64,000 nucleotides of DNA from Companilactobacillus allii. GTDB lineage: Bacteria; Bacillota; Bacilli; Lactobacillales; Lactobacillaceae. The translations under genes and the position numbers were made by a program. The notes under the pieces were generated by a model. That model had not been told where the DNA came from and did no database searches. It worked only from the letters and a program-made list of their open reading frames with translations. The stretch lies in contig NZ_CP019323.1 in the NCBI RefSeq assembly GCF_001971585.1, positions 336,053-400,052 of the forward strand, in the 5' to 3' direction. This document shows positions 24,692 to 34,570 of the stretch, in pieces (within the stretch, counting starts at the first letter, position 1; each line of letters begins with the position of its first letter).

Positions 24692-24774
24692 AGAATAGTT
24701 CATTTCAGCGATATTTAGATATTGACACTTGATATCTTCACAACTAATATACTCTTTGATAAATGAACTATTCA
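24692..24774 (+). promoter_or_regulatory. ABC promoter flanked by two TetR-type operators
   Basis: Promoter TTGACA (24722-24727), 17-bp spacer, TAATAT (24745-24750). Operator-like AGAATAGTTCA at 24692-24702 and its near-perfect inverse TGAACTATTCA at 24764-24774; the extended match AATAGTTCATTT / AAATGAACTATT is a perfect 12-bp inverted repeat. The sites bracket the promoter. Confidence 0.7.
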
Positions 24775-24844
24775 AGAAAAATATTTCATTTTGTTTTAAA
24801 TTATTCAAGTTAATTGCTCATATTTTGTAAAGGGGATATCTATT

Positions 24845-25750
24845 ATGCAACAAACTAATAACGCTATTTTACATGTTGATCATCTACAAAAGAATTTTGG
24901 TAAATTTCAGGCTTTAAAAAATGTTACTTTTGATGTTTATCCTGGGGAAATTTTTGGATTCATCGGCCCTAACGGTGCTGGTAAATCAACAACTATTCGA
25001 ACACTTCTAGGGATTTTGCGTGCATCGGGTGGCGTTGCTACTTTATTTGGTAAAGACGTCTATAAGGATTCCGTGTCAATTCACAAAAAATTGGCTTATG
25101 TACCAGGCGATGTCTATCTATGGCCAAACTTGACCGGTGGTGAAATTATCGATTTGTTTTTGAAACTAGGAAATACTAAACATAACAGTAAAACCGATGA
25201 GATGATTAAACGATTCCAATTTGATCCTACCAAAAAAGCTCGAACTTACTCCAAGGGTAATCGTCAAAAAGTCGCTTTGATTGCTGCTTTTTCAACTGAT
25301 GCCGACTTTTATATATTTGATGAACCAACATCAGGTCTTGATCCATTGAATGAGGAAATATTCCAAAAATCAGTAATGGAGCTAAAAGATCAAGGCAAAT
25401 CAGTTCTGCTATCGAGTCATATCCTATCAGAAGTTGAAAAAATGTGTGATCGTATCGGAATAATTCGTAGTGGTGAAATCGTTGAAACTGGTTCACTTTC
25501 TGATATGAGACATCTAACTAGAACTGTCATCCAATTTCAAACGATGAAACCAACGCCTGAATTAAAAAATCTAGAAGGTATCCATAATGTTAAGTTGGAA
25601 AACAGTGGTTTAACAACTTTCTCAGTTGATTCTGACAAGATTGGTTCTGCTATGAGTTATTTGGCAGATAAGCAAATTGTTTCGTTACAATCGACTCCCC
25701 CAACTCTTGAAGATCTATTCATGAGATATTATTCGGATGAAAGAAGATAG
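24845..25750 (+). CDS. ABC transporter ATP-binding protein
   Basis: 301 aa ATPase of an ABC-2 (drug/polyketide-exporter) system. Walker A GPNGAGKST, signature-region YSKGNRQKVALIAAF (degenerate, as in CcmA-like exporters), Walker B FYIFDEPTSGLDP and switch His in LLSSHILSEVE. A C-terminal domain of about 80 residues is typical of this subgroup. AAGGGG upstream of the ATG. It is 3 bp from the permease gene and under the TetR-flanked promoter. Confidence 0.92.
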   Translation: MQQTNNAILHVDHLQKNFGKFQALKNVTFDVYPGEIFGFIGPNGAGKSTTIRTLLGILRASGGVATLFGKDVYKDSVSIHKKLAYVPGDVYLWPNLTGGEIIDLFLKLGNTKHNSKTDEMIKRFQFDPTKKARTYSKGNRQKVALIAAFSTDADFYIFDEPTSGLDPLNEEIFQKSVMELKDQGKSVLLSSHILSEVEKMCDRIGIIRSGEIVETGSLSDMRHLTRTVIQFQTMKPTPELKNLEGIHNVKLENSGLTTFSVDSDKIGSAMSYLADKQIVSLQSTPPTLEDLFMRYYSDERR

Positions 25751-25753
25751 ACT

Positions 25754-27370
25754 ATGGAAAATCGTAATTTTCATCAAACTTGGTTTTTAACACGTTTCAG
25801 TTTAAAACGTGACTGGCTAAAATTGGCTCTTTGGTCAGTTACTTTGATTGTTTTATTTGCGGCCGTTGCGGCTAAGTTCACAACTATCTATGACAGTCAG
25901 GCTTCAATAGATGAAATCGTCAAAACTTTAAAATCTCCATCAATGGTCTCATTATTTGGGAAATTATCAGGATCAGGTCCTTATACGACTGCGGATGTCT
26001 TTGCCGGTGAGATGACCGTCTTTATGGCAATGATTGCTGCCGTTATGAACTTTTCGATCATAATAAAAAATACCCGTGGTGAAGAAGATTCTGGATTATT
26101 AGAAATAATTCAATCTCATTCTGTGGGTAAACTATCCAATCTCGCTTCATCTTTGATTGAACTACTAATTATTAATTTAGTTATCGGTATCTTTTATAGC
26201 CTTGGATTACAATTTGCTGGACTATCTGGAACTGATACCAATGGTAACTTCTTATTGGGATTAGGATTAGGTGCAGCTGGATTCATGTTCGCCTCCATTG
26301 CAGCATTGATGGCACAATTAGTGGACAATTCTCGTTTTGCCATGATTCTTTCATATATCATATTTGGCATAATGTACATTGCCAGAATGTCGACTGATAT
26401 CTCCAATCCAAACTTAACTTGGCTAATACCATTTGGATGGGTCGAGAAGTTTTCAACTTATCAAGATAATAATTGGCTACCAGTATTCTTGATGCTAGGG
26501 TTGTCATTGATTCTGTGTATAACGGCGTTATGGATCAATAATCATCGTGATATTGGTTCTGGAATCATCGCTACAAAGCCGGGACGCGCTACAGCATCAG
26601 TATTTCTACGTGGTCCTTTAAGTCTATTTTTTAGACTACATCGTACTTCGATCATCGTTTGGATAATTGGATTAATGATTCTAGGATTCACTTACGGATC
26701 GATCTTTAATACCATTGGTGACATTCTCAAAACTAATCCAACAATGGCACAATTAATAGGTGCCAGTGCTGTTCATAAGGCAAATGTTGTTATTATCAAA
26801 CATTTTGTAGCTATTCTAATGATAGTTTTTGCCTGTTTAGCACTATTCCCAGGTATTCAAATTATCAATTATCTAAAAACTGGTGAAAGCAAAGGCTATT
26901 TGGAATTGATCCACTCTAAACCTGTAAGTAGAAGCTACTTATTTACCAGTATTTTACTTCTTGGTATTGCGACAAGTGTTGCTACTTTATTTGCCAGTAT
27001 GATGGGACTCTACCTAGGTGGTATGTCCGTTATGAAACATCCAGTTGAAATGTCAGTATTCCTTAACAGCTTTGCCGCTTATCTGTCTGCTTTACTTGTA
27101 GTACTTGCAATAAGTGGTTGTATAGTTGGACTTATTCCTAGATTTTCAAGTTTTAGTTATCTATATATTGGTTTTGCATTATTCTCTGGATATTTTGGTA
27201 AATTGATAGATTTGCCAAAATGGGTCGCAAAGTTGACACCTTTTGGATACATCCCTGATGTTCCCGTTGGAAAAATTGATCCCGGTACTATGTGGTGGCA
27301 GCTTGGTATTACATTTGTTTTGATAGTTGTTGGATATATTGGTTATTCTTGTCGTGATTTGAAGAGTTGA
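25754..27370 (+). CDS. ABC-2 type exporter permease
   Basis: 538 aa with about twelve membrane segments in two similar halves, each starting with a soluble FSLKRDW/LFFRLHRTSIIVW-type helix, as in TetR-linked exporter permeases for polyketide-type drugs. It follows its ATPase by 3 bp. The substrate is unknown; the local TetR regulator points to a toxic compound. The stop is followed by palindrome copy B. Confidence 0.88.
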   Translation: MENRNFHQTWFLTRFSLKRDWLKLALWSVTLIVLFAAVAAKFTTIYDSQASIDEIVKTLKSPSMVSLFGKLSGSGPYTTADVFAGEMTVFMAMIAAVMNFSIIIKNTRGEEDSGLLEIIQSHSVGKLSNLASSLIELLIINLVIGIFYSLGLQFAGLSGTDTNGNFLLGLGLGAAGFMFASIAALMAQLVDNSRFAMILSYIIFGIMYIARMSTDISNPNLTWLIPFGWVEKFSTYQDNNWLPVFLMLGLSLILCITALWINNHRDIGSGIIATKPGRATASVFLRGPLSLFFRLHRTSIIVWIIGLMILGFTYGSIFNTIGDILKTNPTMAQLIGASAVHKANVVIIKHFVAILMIVFACLALFPGIQIINYLKTGESKGYLELIHSKPVSRSYLFTSILLLGIATSVATLFASMMGLYLGGMSVMKHPVEMSVFLNSFAAYLSALLVVLAISGCIVGLIPRFSSFSYLYIGFALFSGYFGKLIDLPKWVAKLTPFGYIPDVPVGKIDPGTMWWQLGITFVLIVVGYIGYSCRDLKS

Positions 27371-27387
27371 TTGTTTGCTTCGCAAAC

Positions 27388-27499
27388 GCGCCACAATACA
27401 CAATTTCTTCCGCTTAATCTAAAAGAGGCTGGTATTTGCATTCGCAAATATCAGCCTCTTTTAGATTAATGCTCGGAAATTACCCGTGTATTGTGGCGC
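27388..27499. repeat. Palindromic element, copy B
   Basis: Outer arms GCGCCACAATACAC (27388-27401) and GTGTATTGTGGCGC (27486-27499), perfect. Inner parts AATTTCTTCCGCTTAAT and ATTAATGCTCGGAAATT. The central hairpin CTAAAAGAGGCTG...CAGCCTCTTTTAG is a two-way terminator. It lies between convergent genes; the stop codon of the right-hand gene starts 2 bp beyond the arm. Confidence 0.88.
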
Positions 27500-27500
27500 T

Positions 27501-27968
27501 CTAAATTTGTCCTACTTCGACTTGTACACCAGAGGACAACTTCTTACTTAAATAATCTTGTATCGTTTTATATGAAGTATTAAAACTCATCTGTATTTGT
27601 TGTGGACGATTTGTATTAAAAATGACCGCAACTTTTGGTTTTCTTTGTGGAACTTCTATTGGAATCAGCGTTACATGAACTATTTGAGAGTAATCAATAA
27701 CGCCAGAATAGAATCCATTCATCACGACTTTTTTCTCGCCAATTCCACCGACACCATTCATAATGGTGAGAGTTATAAATGCAGCAGTCATTATGATATA
27801 TGGTAAGTCACTGCTGGCTGAAAACAACAGCCATGATCCGATAAATGCAGCAAAGATCAACGATGAAACTTTATAGATCGATCGTATCTCGATTTGTGAC
27901 TGCCAGTATATGTTAAATACTGCCCCGGCTAGAAAAATTACATCTACTACTATTATTAGTATGTCCAT
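27501..27968 (-). CDS. Membrane protein of unknown function
   Basis: 155 aa. Three membrane segments in the first half (LIIVVDVIFLAGAVFNIYW; VSSLIFAAFIGSWLLF; LPYIIMTAAFITLTIMNG), then a soluble beta-rich tail (VHVTLIPIEV, KVAVIFNT) that resembles a PH-like or DUF5673-like domain. ATG at 27968 lacks a strong ribosome site (GAATGAGG about 7 nt upstream). Divergent from mntH. Not recognised. Confidence 0.65.
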   Translation of the reverse strand: MDILIIVVDVIFLAGAVFNIYWQSQIEIRSIYKVSSLIFAAFIGSWLLFSASSDLPYIIMTAAFITLTIMNGVGGIGEKKVVMNGFYSGVIDYSQIVHVTLIPIEVPQRKPKVAVIFNTNRPQQIQMSFNTSYKTIQDYLSKKLSSGVQVEVGQI

Positions 27969-28054
27969 ATGGCCTCATTCCTTTTTATGTAATTGTAAGT
28001 TAGTATCCATCTTTTTACAAATTATTACTTTGATTCAAATCAATTTTCTTGTTG

Positions 28055-28068
28055 TTAAGCCAACCTAA
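28055..28068. promoter_or_regulatory. MntR/DtxR-type box before mntH
   Basis: TTAAGCCAACCTAA (reverse complement TTAGGTTGGCTTAA) resembles DtxR-family boxes (TTAGGTTAGCCTAA). It lies about 90 bp before the mntH start, just upstream of a plausible promoter (TTGTTT, 17 bp, TGATAT). Manganese-dependent repression is expected. Confidence 0.55.
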
Positions 28069-28144
28069 AATTAATTTTTATTCTTGTTTAAAAAACTACT
28101 ATAACATGATATCATATTGAGAGATTAAAAAGGGGGATACAAGC

Positions 28145-29515
28145 TTGAGTGATAAAAACAAAAAACACGATAGCCTGATCCATTACGCAAACGGTCCTTC
28201 ATTAGAAGAAATAAACGATACCGTTGAAATTCCCAAAGACGCTGGATTCTTCAAGACACTATTAGCATATAGTGGTCCCGGAGCTCTAGTTGCCGTTGGA
28301 TATATGGATCCTGGTAATTGGGTTACTTCCATCGCTGGTGGTGCTCAATTCAAATACAAACTTTTGACCGTCATTTTGATATCTAGTTTAATTGCCATGT
28401 TACTTCAATATATGGCTGCTAAACTAGGGATTGTAACTGGTCGGGATTTGGCACAATTAACAAGAGATAGAACCACCAAAAAGGTAGGTTTTGTACTCTG
28501 GATAGTTACTGAGCTAGCTATCATGGCAACTGATATTGCTGAAATAATCGGTTCTGCCATCGCTTTAAAATTATTATTTGGTATTCCAATTCTTTGGGGT
28601 GTTTTAATTACAGCCTTTGACGTGTTGCTTCTATTAATATTAATGAAACTTGGATTTAGAAAAATCGAAGCTATTGTAGCCGCATTGATTCTAGTAATTT
28701 TAGCAGTATTTATGTATGAAGTTATTCTAGCTCAACCTGATTGGGGACAGATGGTGATTGGATTCGTTCCTGATCCAGTTATTCTACAAAATCAAAGTAT
28801 GCTTTATATTTCATTGGGTATTGTTGGTGCTACGGTAATGCCGCATAATCTATACTTGCATTCAAGTATCTCACAGGCTAGAAAATATGACCGTGCAGAT
28901 ACAAAGAGTGTTAAACAAGCTGTTCGTTTCTCAACTTGGGATTCAAATATCCAATTAACACTAGCATTTGTAGTTAACACCCTACTATTACTTCTAGGTG
29001 CTGCCTTATTCTATGGTACAAAGAGTGACTTAGGTCGATTTGTTGACTTATACAACGCACTACAAGATCCAAAAATTGCCGGTGCTGTTGCTAGTCCAGT
29101 ATTAAGTATTCTTTTTGCTGTTGCACTGTTGGCTTCAGGTCAAAACTCAACTATCACTGGTACTTTATCAGGTCAGATTGTTATGGAAGGTTTCGTCCAC
29201 ATGAAGATGAAACTTTGGGTAAGACGTGTTATCACACGTTTGCTATCCATCTTACCTGTTATCGCCTTTGCTGTTATTTATCACGGTAATGAAGCAAAAA
29301 TCGAATCATTATTAACATTCTCACAGGTATTTCTGAGTGTTGCGTTACCATTCTCGATTTTTCCACTAATTGCCTTTTCTAGTGATAAGAAGTTAATGGG
29401 TGAATTTGCGAATAAGAGTTATATCAAGTACATCGGGTACGGGATTGCTGTTATTCTAACTATTCTAAATATTTGGTTAATCTTCACAACTCTTAAAGAG
29501 GTCTATCATTTCTAA
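28145..29515 (+). CDS. mntH: Nramp divalent metal (Mn2+) transporter
   Basis: Proton-coupled manganese uptake, 456 aa, about eleven membrane segments. Hallmarks: [12 protein letters not shown] (metal-site Asp and Asn in TM1), [11 protein letters not shown] (TM6) and the consensus transport loop around [25 protein letters not shown] start at 28145 after AAAAAGGGGG; the next ATG is far inside TM1. Single gene with its own terminator; the MntR-like box upstream fits. A manganese-related TerC-family gene follows. Confidence 0.95.
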   Translation: MSDKNKKHDSLIHYANGPSLEEINDTVEIPKDAGFFKTLLAYSGPGALVAVGYMDPGNWVTSIAGGAQFKYKLLTVILISSLIAMLLQYMAAKLGIVTGRDLAQLTRDRTTKKVGFVLWIVTELAIMATDIAEIIGSAIALKLLFGIPILWGVLITAFDVLLLLILMKLGFRKIEAIVAALILVILAVFMYEVILAQPDWGQMVIGFVPDPVILQNQSMLYISLGIVGATVMPHNLYLHSSISQARKYDRADTKSVKQAVRFSTWDSNIQLTLAFVVNTLLLLLGAALFYGTKSDLGRFVDLYNALQDPKIAGAVASPVLSILFAVALLASGQNSTITGTLSGQIVMEGFVHMKMKLWVRRVITRLLSILPVIAFAVIYHGNEAKIESLLTFSQVFLSVALPFSIFPLIAFSSDKKLMGEFANKSYIKYIGYGIAVILTILNIWLIFTTLKEVYHF

Positions 29516-29524
29516 GATTTGTTC

Positions 29525-29573
29525 TAAAAAGGGACTGCGACATAATGCTTTTTTATGTCACGGTCCTTTTTTT
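29525..29573 (+). terminator. Terminator after mntH
   Basis: AAAAAGGGACTGCGACATAA pairs with TTATGTCACGGTCCTTTTT, then T tract. Long, strong stem. Confidence 0.9.
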
Positions 29574-29646
29574 GTTATAATATATACATAGACAATATGG
29601 TAATATACCGTTTGTAAATAAATATATTTTAAGGGAGCAAACCTGA

Positions 29647-30414
29647 TTGAATGCACTTGTAAACATGTACGGACCGTTCTTCGACCTTCATAATTGGGCA
29701 ACCGTTATTGAATCCGGCGAAGATTGGTTAATAATTTTATCATTAGTTGTTATGGAATGTATGCTATCCGTCGATAACGCTGTGGTCTTGGCTGCTCAAA
29801 CACAGTCATTACCTAACAAAGTCGAACAGGAGAAATCTCTATTCTACGGATTATTTGGAGCGTATATTTTTCGTTTCCTAGTCATTGGTATAGGTGTATA
29901 CCTGATCAACTTCTGGTGGATAAAGGTCCTTGGCGCTGGTTATTTATTCTACTTATTCTTAAAATACTTCTTTCTTGATAGAAGAAAAAAGGATAAGAAA
30001 GTTGAAGTTCCAAGTAAAAGACCTGAACCAACAGGCTGGAAAAAGCACATTCATATTTCTAGATTTTGGCAAGTTGTTATCTCAATCGAATTAATGGATA
30101 TCGTATTCTCAATTGATTCTGTTCTAGCATCCCTAGCCATCTCAAGTAATCCAGTCATTGTTTTGATCGGTGGTATGATTGGAATCTTAGCAATGCGTGG
30201 TATTGCAGAGCTTATCATGGGTTGGATGGAGAAAATCCCTGAATTACAAGGAATGGCATATTTCTTGATTCTCTTCATCTCTGTTAAGTTATTCTTATCT
30301 ATTCCAGCAATCGATATTGAAGTTCCAAATATGTTATTCGTAGCTGTATTGGTAGTTTCGATCATCGTCACTTTGATAATTCATTATATGAATAAGCGAA
30401 AAACTAATAACTAA
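29647..30414 (+). CDS. TerC-family integral membrane protein
   Basis: 255 aa, seven or eight membrane segments. TerC hallmarks: MECMLSVDNAVVLA in the first half and ELMDIVFSIDSVLA in the second, each with conserved acidic residues inside the membrane. Recent work on the family points to Mn2+ export that supplies secreted enzymes; next to mntH that is a reasonable guess, but the gap has no yybP-ykoY riboswitch that I can see. TTG start at 29647 with AGGGAG 9 nt upstream; ATG at 29665 is the alternative. Confidence 0.88.
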   Translation: MNALVNMYGPFFDLHNWATVIESGEDWLIILSLVVMECMLSVDNAVVLAAQTQSLPNKVEQEKSLFYGLFGAYIFRFLVIGIGVYLINFWWIKVLGAGYLFYLFLKYFFLDRRKKDKKVEVPSKRPEPTGWKKHIHISRFWQVVISIELMDIVFSIDSVLASLAISSNPVIVLIGGMIGILAMRGIAELIMGWMEKIPELQGMAYFLILFISVKLFLSIPAIDIEVPNMLFVAVLVVSIIVTLIIHYMNKRKTNN

Positions 30415-30417
30415 ATA

Positions 30418-30463
30418 TAAAAAAGGTTCTAGTACCCACAAAGTGGATGCCAGAGCCTTTTTC
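30418..30463. terminator. Terminator between terC and araC-type gene
   Basis: AAAAAAGGTTCT...CCACAAAGTGG...AGAGCCTTTTTC. A and T tracts on both sides suit both converging genes. Confidence 0.8.
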
Positions 30464-31302
30464 TATTTACTATGTCTGAATTTGGAAGGAGTAAATCCTG
30501 TATATTTCTTAAAGGTTTGACTGAAATAACTCAATCTCGTAAAGCCTAATTCATTAGATATTTCTTGGATATTCATATCGGTATCTTTTAACAAAAACAT
30601 AGCTCGTTGAACTTTTCTTGCATTGAGGTAAACTGAAAAGCTCAACTTTGTTTCTTTCTTAAATAACTTACTGAAATAATAATCAGACAAATATGCCCTA
30701 TTAGATACCTGATCAAGTGTTAGGCGTTTATCCAAATTATCATCAATGAACTCAATTGCGGCAATAATTGCATGATTGGATGTCGAAAGATTCTTTAATT
30801 GTTGCAGCGCAATGGCTTCATTATCATCTAACTCTTCAATCATCGTATCAACATTGACGGGTTGTTTGATTAAGAATTCATCAATTCCTCTATTATTGAT
30901 CAACAATCTTGCCATTCCCTCAAATAGAAACTTGAGGAACTCTGCTTGTTTTTGTAAATTTTGTAATATTACTAAATTATCTGGACCGGGATTTTTATCA
31001 ACGTCATGCGCAACGTAAAGCTTCCCAACCATCTGATTAATGGTAGTAACTCGAATAGGAACATTCGTTAATTCAATGTGATATTTGAATCGATTCTTAC
31101 TCAAGTCAGCAAAATTGCTGACTGTATCCAGTCTTGCAAGAATACTTTTTTTAGGAATCTCATCTATAGTTACATATAATAGTGAATCATTATTATCCAA
31201 GACAAAAATAACCAGATCGTTGGTTCTGGCATAATTTTGTAATACTCTGATCAATGCTTTTTCGTTACTAGAAAGAAGGGTCGCTAAGTCGAATTCCTCC
31301 AT
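30463..31302 (-). CDS. AraC-family transcriptional regulator
   Basis: 279 aa. The C-terminal 100 residues hold the two AraC helix-turn-helix motifs (LTLDQVSNRAYLSDYYFSKL; MNIQEISNELGFTRLSYFSQ) and the family ending FKKYTGFTPSKFR. The N-terminal half resembles PocR/GAF-like sensor domains (LVIFVLDNNDSLLYVT). The target is unknown; neighbours are terC (convergent) and a DUF488 gene. GAGGAA-type ribosome site overlaps weakly; ATG at 31302. Confidence 0.85.
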   Translation of the reverse strand: MEEFDLATLLSSNEKALIRVLQNYARTNDLVIFVLDNNDSLLYVTIDEIPKKSILARLDTVSNFADLSKNRFKYHIELTNVPIRVTTINQMVGKLYVAHDVDKNPGPDNLVILQNLQKQAEFLKFLFEGMARLLINNRGIDEFLIKQPVNVDTMIEELDDNEAIALQQLKNLSTSNHAIIAAIEFIDDNLDKRLTLDQVSNRAYLSDYYFSKLFKKETKLSFSVYLNARKVQRAMFLLKDTDMNIQEISNELGFTRLSYFSQTFKKYTGFTPSKFRHSK

Positions 31303-31359
31303 TATTATCCATCCTGTCCTATTTCATCACTATTATTATAAAGTCGATAGATGTTTTCT

Positions 31360-31728
31360 TCAATTATTATTAATTAGTTTATTAAGATATTCTTCCAAAA
31401 CTTCTGCATTGTTACATTCTTCATCCTTTGCACCGTATAAGAATAGAACATCTTGTTTTTTTAATTCTTCTTCGACTATTTTAATAAATTCTGTTGTATA
31501 TTCATTATTTTCGATCTCTTTTGTATATTTGATTTCAAATTCTTCATACTTATCTTCGTCATGTCCGAACCATTTTCTTAACTCTGTTGAAGGTGAAATA
31601 TTTTTAGCCCACAAATCCAGTTTGGCATTAATTTTGGATATTCCACGTGGCCACAAGCGATCAACCAAAATTCTATATCCAGCGGGTAAGTCCTTGTTAT
31701 AGATACGTTTGACAACTATTTTTGACAT
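31360..31728 (-). CDS. DUF488 family protein
   Basis: 122 aa. Starts MSKIVVKRIYNKDLPAG with RILVDRLWPRGISK, the DUF488 signature, and has WFGHDEDKYEEF and LFLYGAKDEECNNAEVL. Function unknown; the family is common in Firmicutes. ATG at 31728 after GAGGTTGGAT; the longer frame upstream would run into the opuC promoter on the other strand. Confidence 0.85.
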   Translation of the reverse strand: MSKIVVKRIYNKDLPAGYRILVDRLWPRGISKINAKLDLWAKNISPSTELRKWFGHDEDKYEEFEIKYTKEIENNEYTTEFIKIVEEELKKQDVLFLYGAKDEECNNAEVLEEYLNKLINNN

Positions 31729-31746
31729 AATATATCCAACCTCTTT

Positions 31747-31775
31747 TTGAATTAATTTCGCTATCATTGTATCAT
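31747..31775 (+). promoter_or_regulatory. Promoter of the opuC operon
   Basis: TTGAAT (31747-31752), 17-bp spacer, TATCAT (31770-31775), about 30 bp before the first start codon. Confidence 0.6.
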
Positions 31776-31806
31776 AGCTAACGTTAGTCATTTTATAGGA
31801 GGATTT

Positions 31807-33009
31807 ATGCAGACCGCGAAAGAAATAATTTCATTTCAAGATGTAGCAAAAAACTACCGTGGCGGCAACGACGCTGTCGAGGATATCAACATAACAATTA
31901 ACGAGGGGGAGTTCGTCTGTCTAATTGGAACATCTGGTTCCGGAAAGACCACAACTATGAGAATGATCAATCGTATGATTGAACCTAGTCGTGGAAAAAT
32001 CATTTTTAAAGGAAAGAATCTTAAGACATTCGACCCTGTTAAGTTACGGCGTACAATCGGATACGTTATTCAGAATAATGGACTAATGCCTCACATGACC
32101 ATCAAGGACAATATTACTCTTGTTCCTAAACTACTCAAATGGTCACAGGATAAAATGGATCGTAAGGCTGTGGAATTAATAAAATTGGCCGATCTTCCTG
32201 AAAGTTATTTAGAGCGCTACCCTGCTGAACTATCTGGTGGACAACAACAAAGAATCGGTGTCGTTCGTGCCTTAGCTGCCGATCAAGACATTATCTTAAT
32301 GGATGAGCCATTTGGTGCCTTAGACCCTATCACACGTGACGATCTACAAGAATTAGTTAAACATCTTCAAGAAGAACTTGGTAAGACTATCATCTTTGTT
32401 ACCCACGATATGGATGAGGCATTAAAATTAGCAACACACATTGTCATTATGGATAGTGGTCATATTATCCAAGATGACACACCAGACAATATCTTACAGC
32501 ATCCCGCTTCTGACTTTGTTAAAGAGCTATTAGGTGAAGAGCGTTTGCTTCAAGCTCAACAAAATACTCTATCTGTCAGTGACATCATGTCAAAAAATCC
32601 TGCCAAGATCACACTTGGTCAATCTCTTGCTGAAGCTATTAGAGAGATGAGTTTGAAACACGTTGATAACCTTTTGGTTACAGATGATAACAACAAACTC
32701 AAAGGTTTTATCGATTTGGAGACCATAAACGACCGCTACTCGAAGTATTCGAACGTTTCGGACATCTACCAACCAAATCGTTTTAAGGTCAAGACAACGT
32801 CATATTTGCGTGATACAAGTGAGCGTATTTTGAAGCAAGGCTACAAATACGTCCCTGTTATCGACAATGACAATAACCTTATCGGTATAGTTACTCGTGC
32901 TTCCTTAGTAAATATCATCTACGACGCTATTTGGGGTAGTGAAGAATTGGATAATCCTGAAGGCATCAAATTACCTGAGTCAATTGCAAAGGAGAGTGAT
33001 AATGCATGA
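31807..33009 (+). CDS. opuCA: Glycine betaine/carnitine/choline ABC transporter, ATPase with CBS domains
   Basis: 400 aa. ATPase part (1-240): Walker [10 protein letters not shown], signature [14 protein letters not shown], Walker [14 protein letters not shown], His in VTHDMDEAL. Two CBS domains follow (about 255-380), which in OpuC-type systems sense ionic strength or nucleotide. Energises uptake of compatible solutes under osmotic stress. First gene of a tight four-gene operon; it overlaps opuCB by 4 bp (ATGA). Ribosome site AGGAGG 5 nt before the ATG. Confidence 0.95.
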   Translation: MQTAKEIISFQDVAKNYRGGNDAVEDINITINEGEFVCLIGTSGSGKTTTMRMINRMIEPSRGKIIFKGKNLKTFDPVKLRRTIGYVIQNNGLMPHMTIKDNITLVPKLLKWSQDKMDRKAVELIKLADLPESYLERYPAELSGGQQQRIGVVRALAADQDIILMDEPFGALDPITRDDLQELVKHLQEELGKTIIFVTHDMDEALKLATHIVIMDSGHIIQDDTPDNILQHPASDFVKELLGEERLLQAQQNTLSVSDIMSKNPAKITLGQSLAEAIREMSLKHVDNLLVTDDNNKLKGFIDLETINDRYSKYSNVSDIYQPNRFKVKTTSYLRDTSERILKQGYKYVPVIDNDNNLIGIVTRASLVNIIYDAIWGSEELDNPEGIKLPESIAKESDNA

Positions 33010-33641
33010 TTACCTTTCTGAACCAGCATGGCTCTGAATTGATAATCAAAACCTGGGAACAGATCTATATCTCAGCTTTTGCCATTATCCTCGGAATTAT
33101 AGTTGCTGTACCACTTGGCATTCTTCTGACTCGTTACGATAAAACAGCCAAGTATGTCATGTCTATCACTGGGATGCTTCAAACCATCCCTTCACTAGCT
33201 TTGTTAGCTTTGATGATCCCGATATTTGGTATCGGTAAAGTCCCAGCTATTGTTGCTTTGTTTATTTATTCATTATTACCAATTTTACGTAATACATATA
33301 TCGGTATGAAAAAGGTCAATAAGAACCTACTAGACGCAGCCCGTGGTCTGGGGATGACCACGATGCAGTCCATTTTTAAAGTTGAGATACCAATGTCCAT
33401 GCCTATTATTATGTCTGGTATCAGACTATCAACTGTTTATGTTATTTCTTGGTCTACTTTGGCGTCATATATCGGTGCCGGTGGATTAGGTGATTTCATC
33501 TTTAACGGACTTAATCTTTACAATCCAAGTCTTATTATCGGTGGTACTATACCAGTTACTATTTTGGCAATTTTAGCCGATTATTTACTAGGTATATTTG
33601 AGAAAAAAGTTACGCCAAAAACTAAACGCAGTGAGGTGTAA
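33006..33641 (+). CDS. opuCB: Osmoprotectant ABC transporter permease
   Basis: 211 aa, five or six membrane segments, BPD-type permease motif near [19 protein letters not shown] (the EAA loop). Pairs with OpuCD to form the membrane channel. Overlaps opuCA by 4 bp and ends 2 bp before opuCC, so translation is coupled. Confidence 0.93.
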   Translation: MITFLNQHGSELIIKTWEQIYISAFAIILGIIVAVPLGILLTRYDKTAKYVMSITGMLQTIPSLALLALMIPIFGIGKVPAIVALFIYSLLPILRNTYIGMKKVNKNLLDAARGLGMTTMQSIFKVEIPMSMPIIMSGIRLSTVYVISWSTLASYIGAGGLGDFIFNGLNLYNPSLIIGGTIPVTILAILADYLLGIFEKKVTPKTKRSEV

Positions 33642-33643
33642 TT

Positions 33644-34570
33644 ATGAAAAAAACATTCAAAAAATTATTAACAATTATATCTCTTTTAACAATGTTACTA
33701 GTATCTGGTTGTGGTTGGCCCGGACTCGGGTCTGGTTCTAAAGATACTATTCGAGTTGCCAGTCTTTCTACAACTGAGTCTATGATCGTGTCAGAAATAA
33801 TCATGGAACTTATTTCACACGAAACTGATTATAAAACCGAGATCGTCAATAACTTAGGTTCTAATCAACTAGTGCACGCCGCTTTGATGCGTAATAACGC
33901 TGATATTGCCGCCGAGAATTTTACCGGTGACGAATTGATTGCTACTTTGAAACATAAACCAATCAAAAATCGTGCTAAAGCAAACCGTACTGTTAAACGA
34001 CTCTACAATCAAAAATTTGATCAAACTTGGTTCCCAACTTATGGATTCGCTAACACTTATAATATGTTGGTAACACAAAAGATGGCCAAGAAGTATAACT
34101 TACACAATATCAGTGATCTGAAAAAAATTGCTCCAAACATGAATATTGGTGCTGATAATATCTGGATCAACCGTCCTGACGATGGTTACCCAGCCTTTTC
34201 ACGTGCTTATGGATTCACTTTCAAACGTGTCTATCCTATGCAAGTTGGACTAGTCTATTCTGCTGTAGCTGCTGGTAAAATGTCAGCCGTCTTAGGATAT
34301 TCTACTGATGGTCGTATCAAGAGTTACAACTTGAAGATATTACCTGATAATAAGAATTTCTTCCCTCCATATGATACAAGTATGGTCGTTAATAATAGCT
34401 TATTAAAGAAGCATCCTGAGTTAAAACCATTGCTTCACAGACTAGATGGGAAAATATCGTTATCACAAATGCAAACAATGAACTATGAAGTCGATAATAA
34501 TCTCCGTGAACCGGCAGATGTCGCTCGAGAATTCTTACAAAAAAATAACTATTTCAGAGGTGATAAATAA
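33644..34570 (+). CDS. opuCC: Osmoprotectant-binding lipoprotein
   Basis: 308 aa. Lipoprotein signal with lipobox LVSGCG (Cys near residue 24), then a type-II solute-binding fold of the ProX/OpuCC group (VASLSTTESMIVSEI; AAENFTGDELIATL; YGFANTYNMLVT). Trp and Tyr residues of the aromatic cage for quaternary amines are plausible (TWFPTYGF) but not proven by eye. Stop overlaps the opuCD start (TAATG). Confidence 0.93.
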   Translation: MKKTFKKLLTIISLLTMLLVSGCGWPGLGSGSKDTIRVASLSTTESMIVSEIIMELISHETDYKTEIVNNLGSNQLVHAALMRNNADIAAENFTGDELIATLKHKPIKNRAKANRTVKRLYNQKFDQTWFPTYGFANTYNMLVTQKMAKKYNLHNISDLKKIAPNMNIGADNIWINRPDDGYPAFSRAYGFTFKRVYPMQVGLVYSAVAAGKMSAVLGYSTDGRIKSYNLKILPDNKNFFPPYDTSMVVNNSLLKKHPELKPLLHRLDGKISLSQMQTMNYEVDNNLREPADVAREFLQKNNYFRGDK

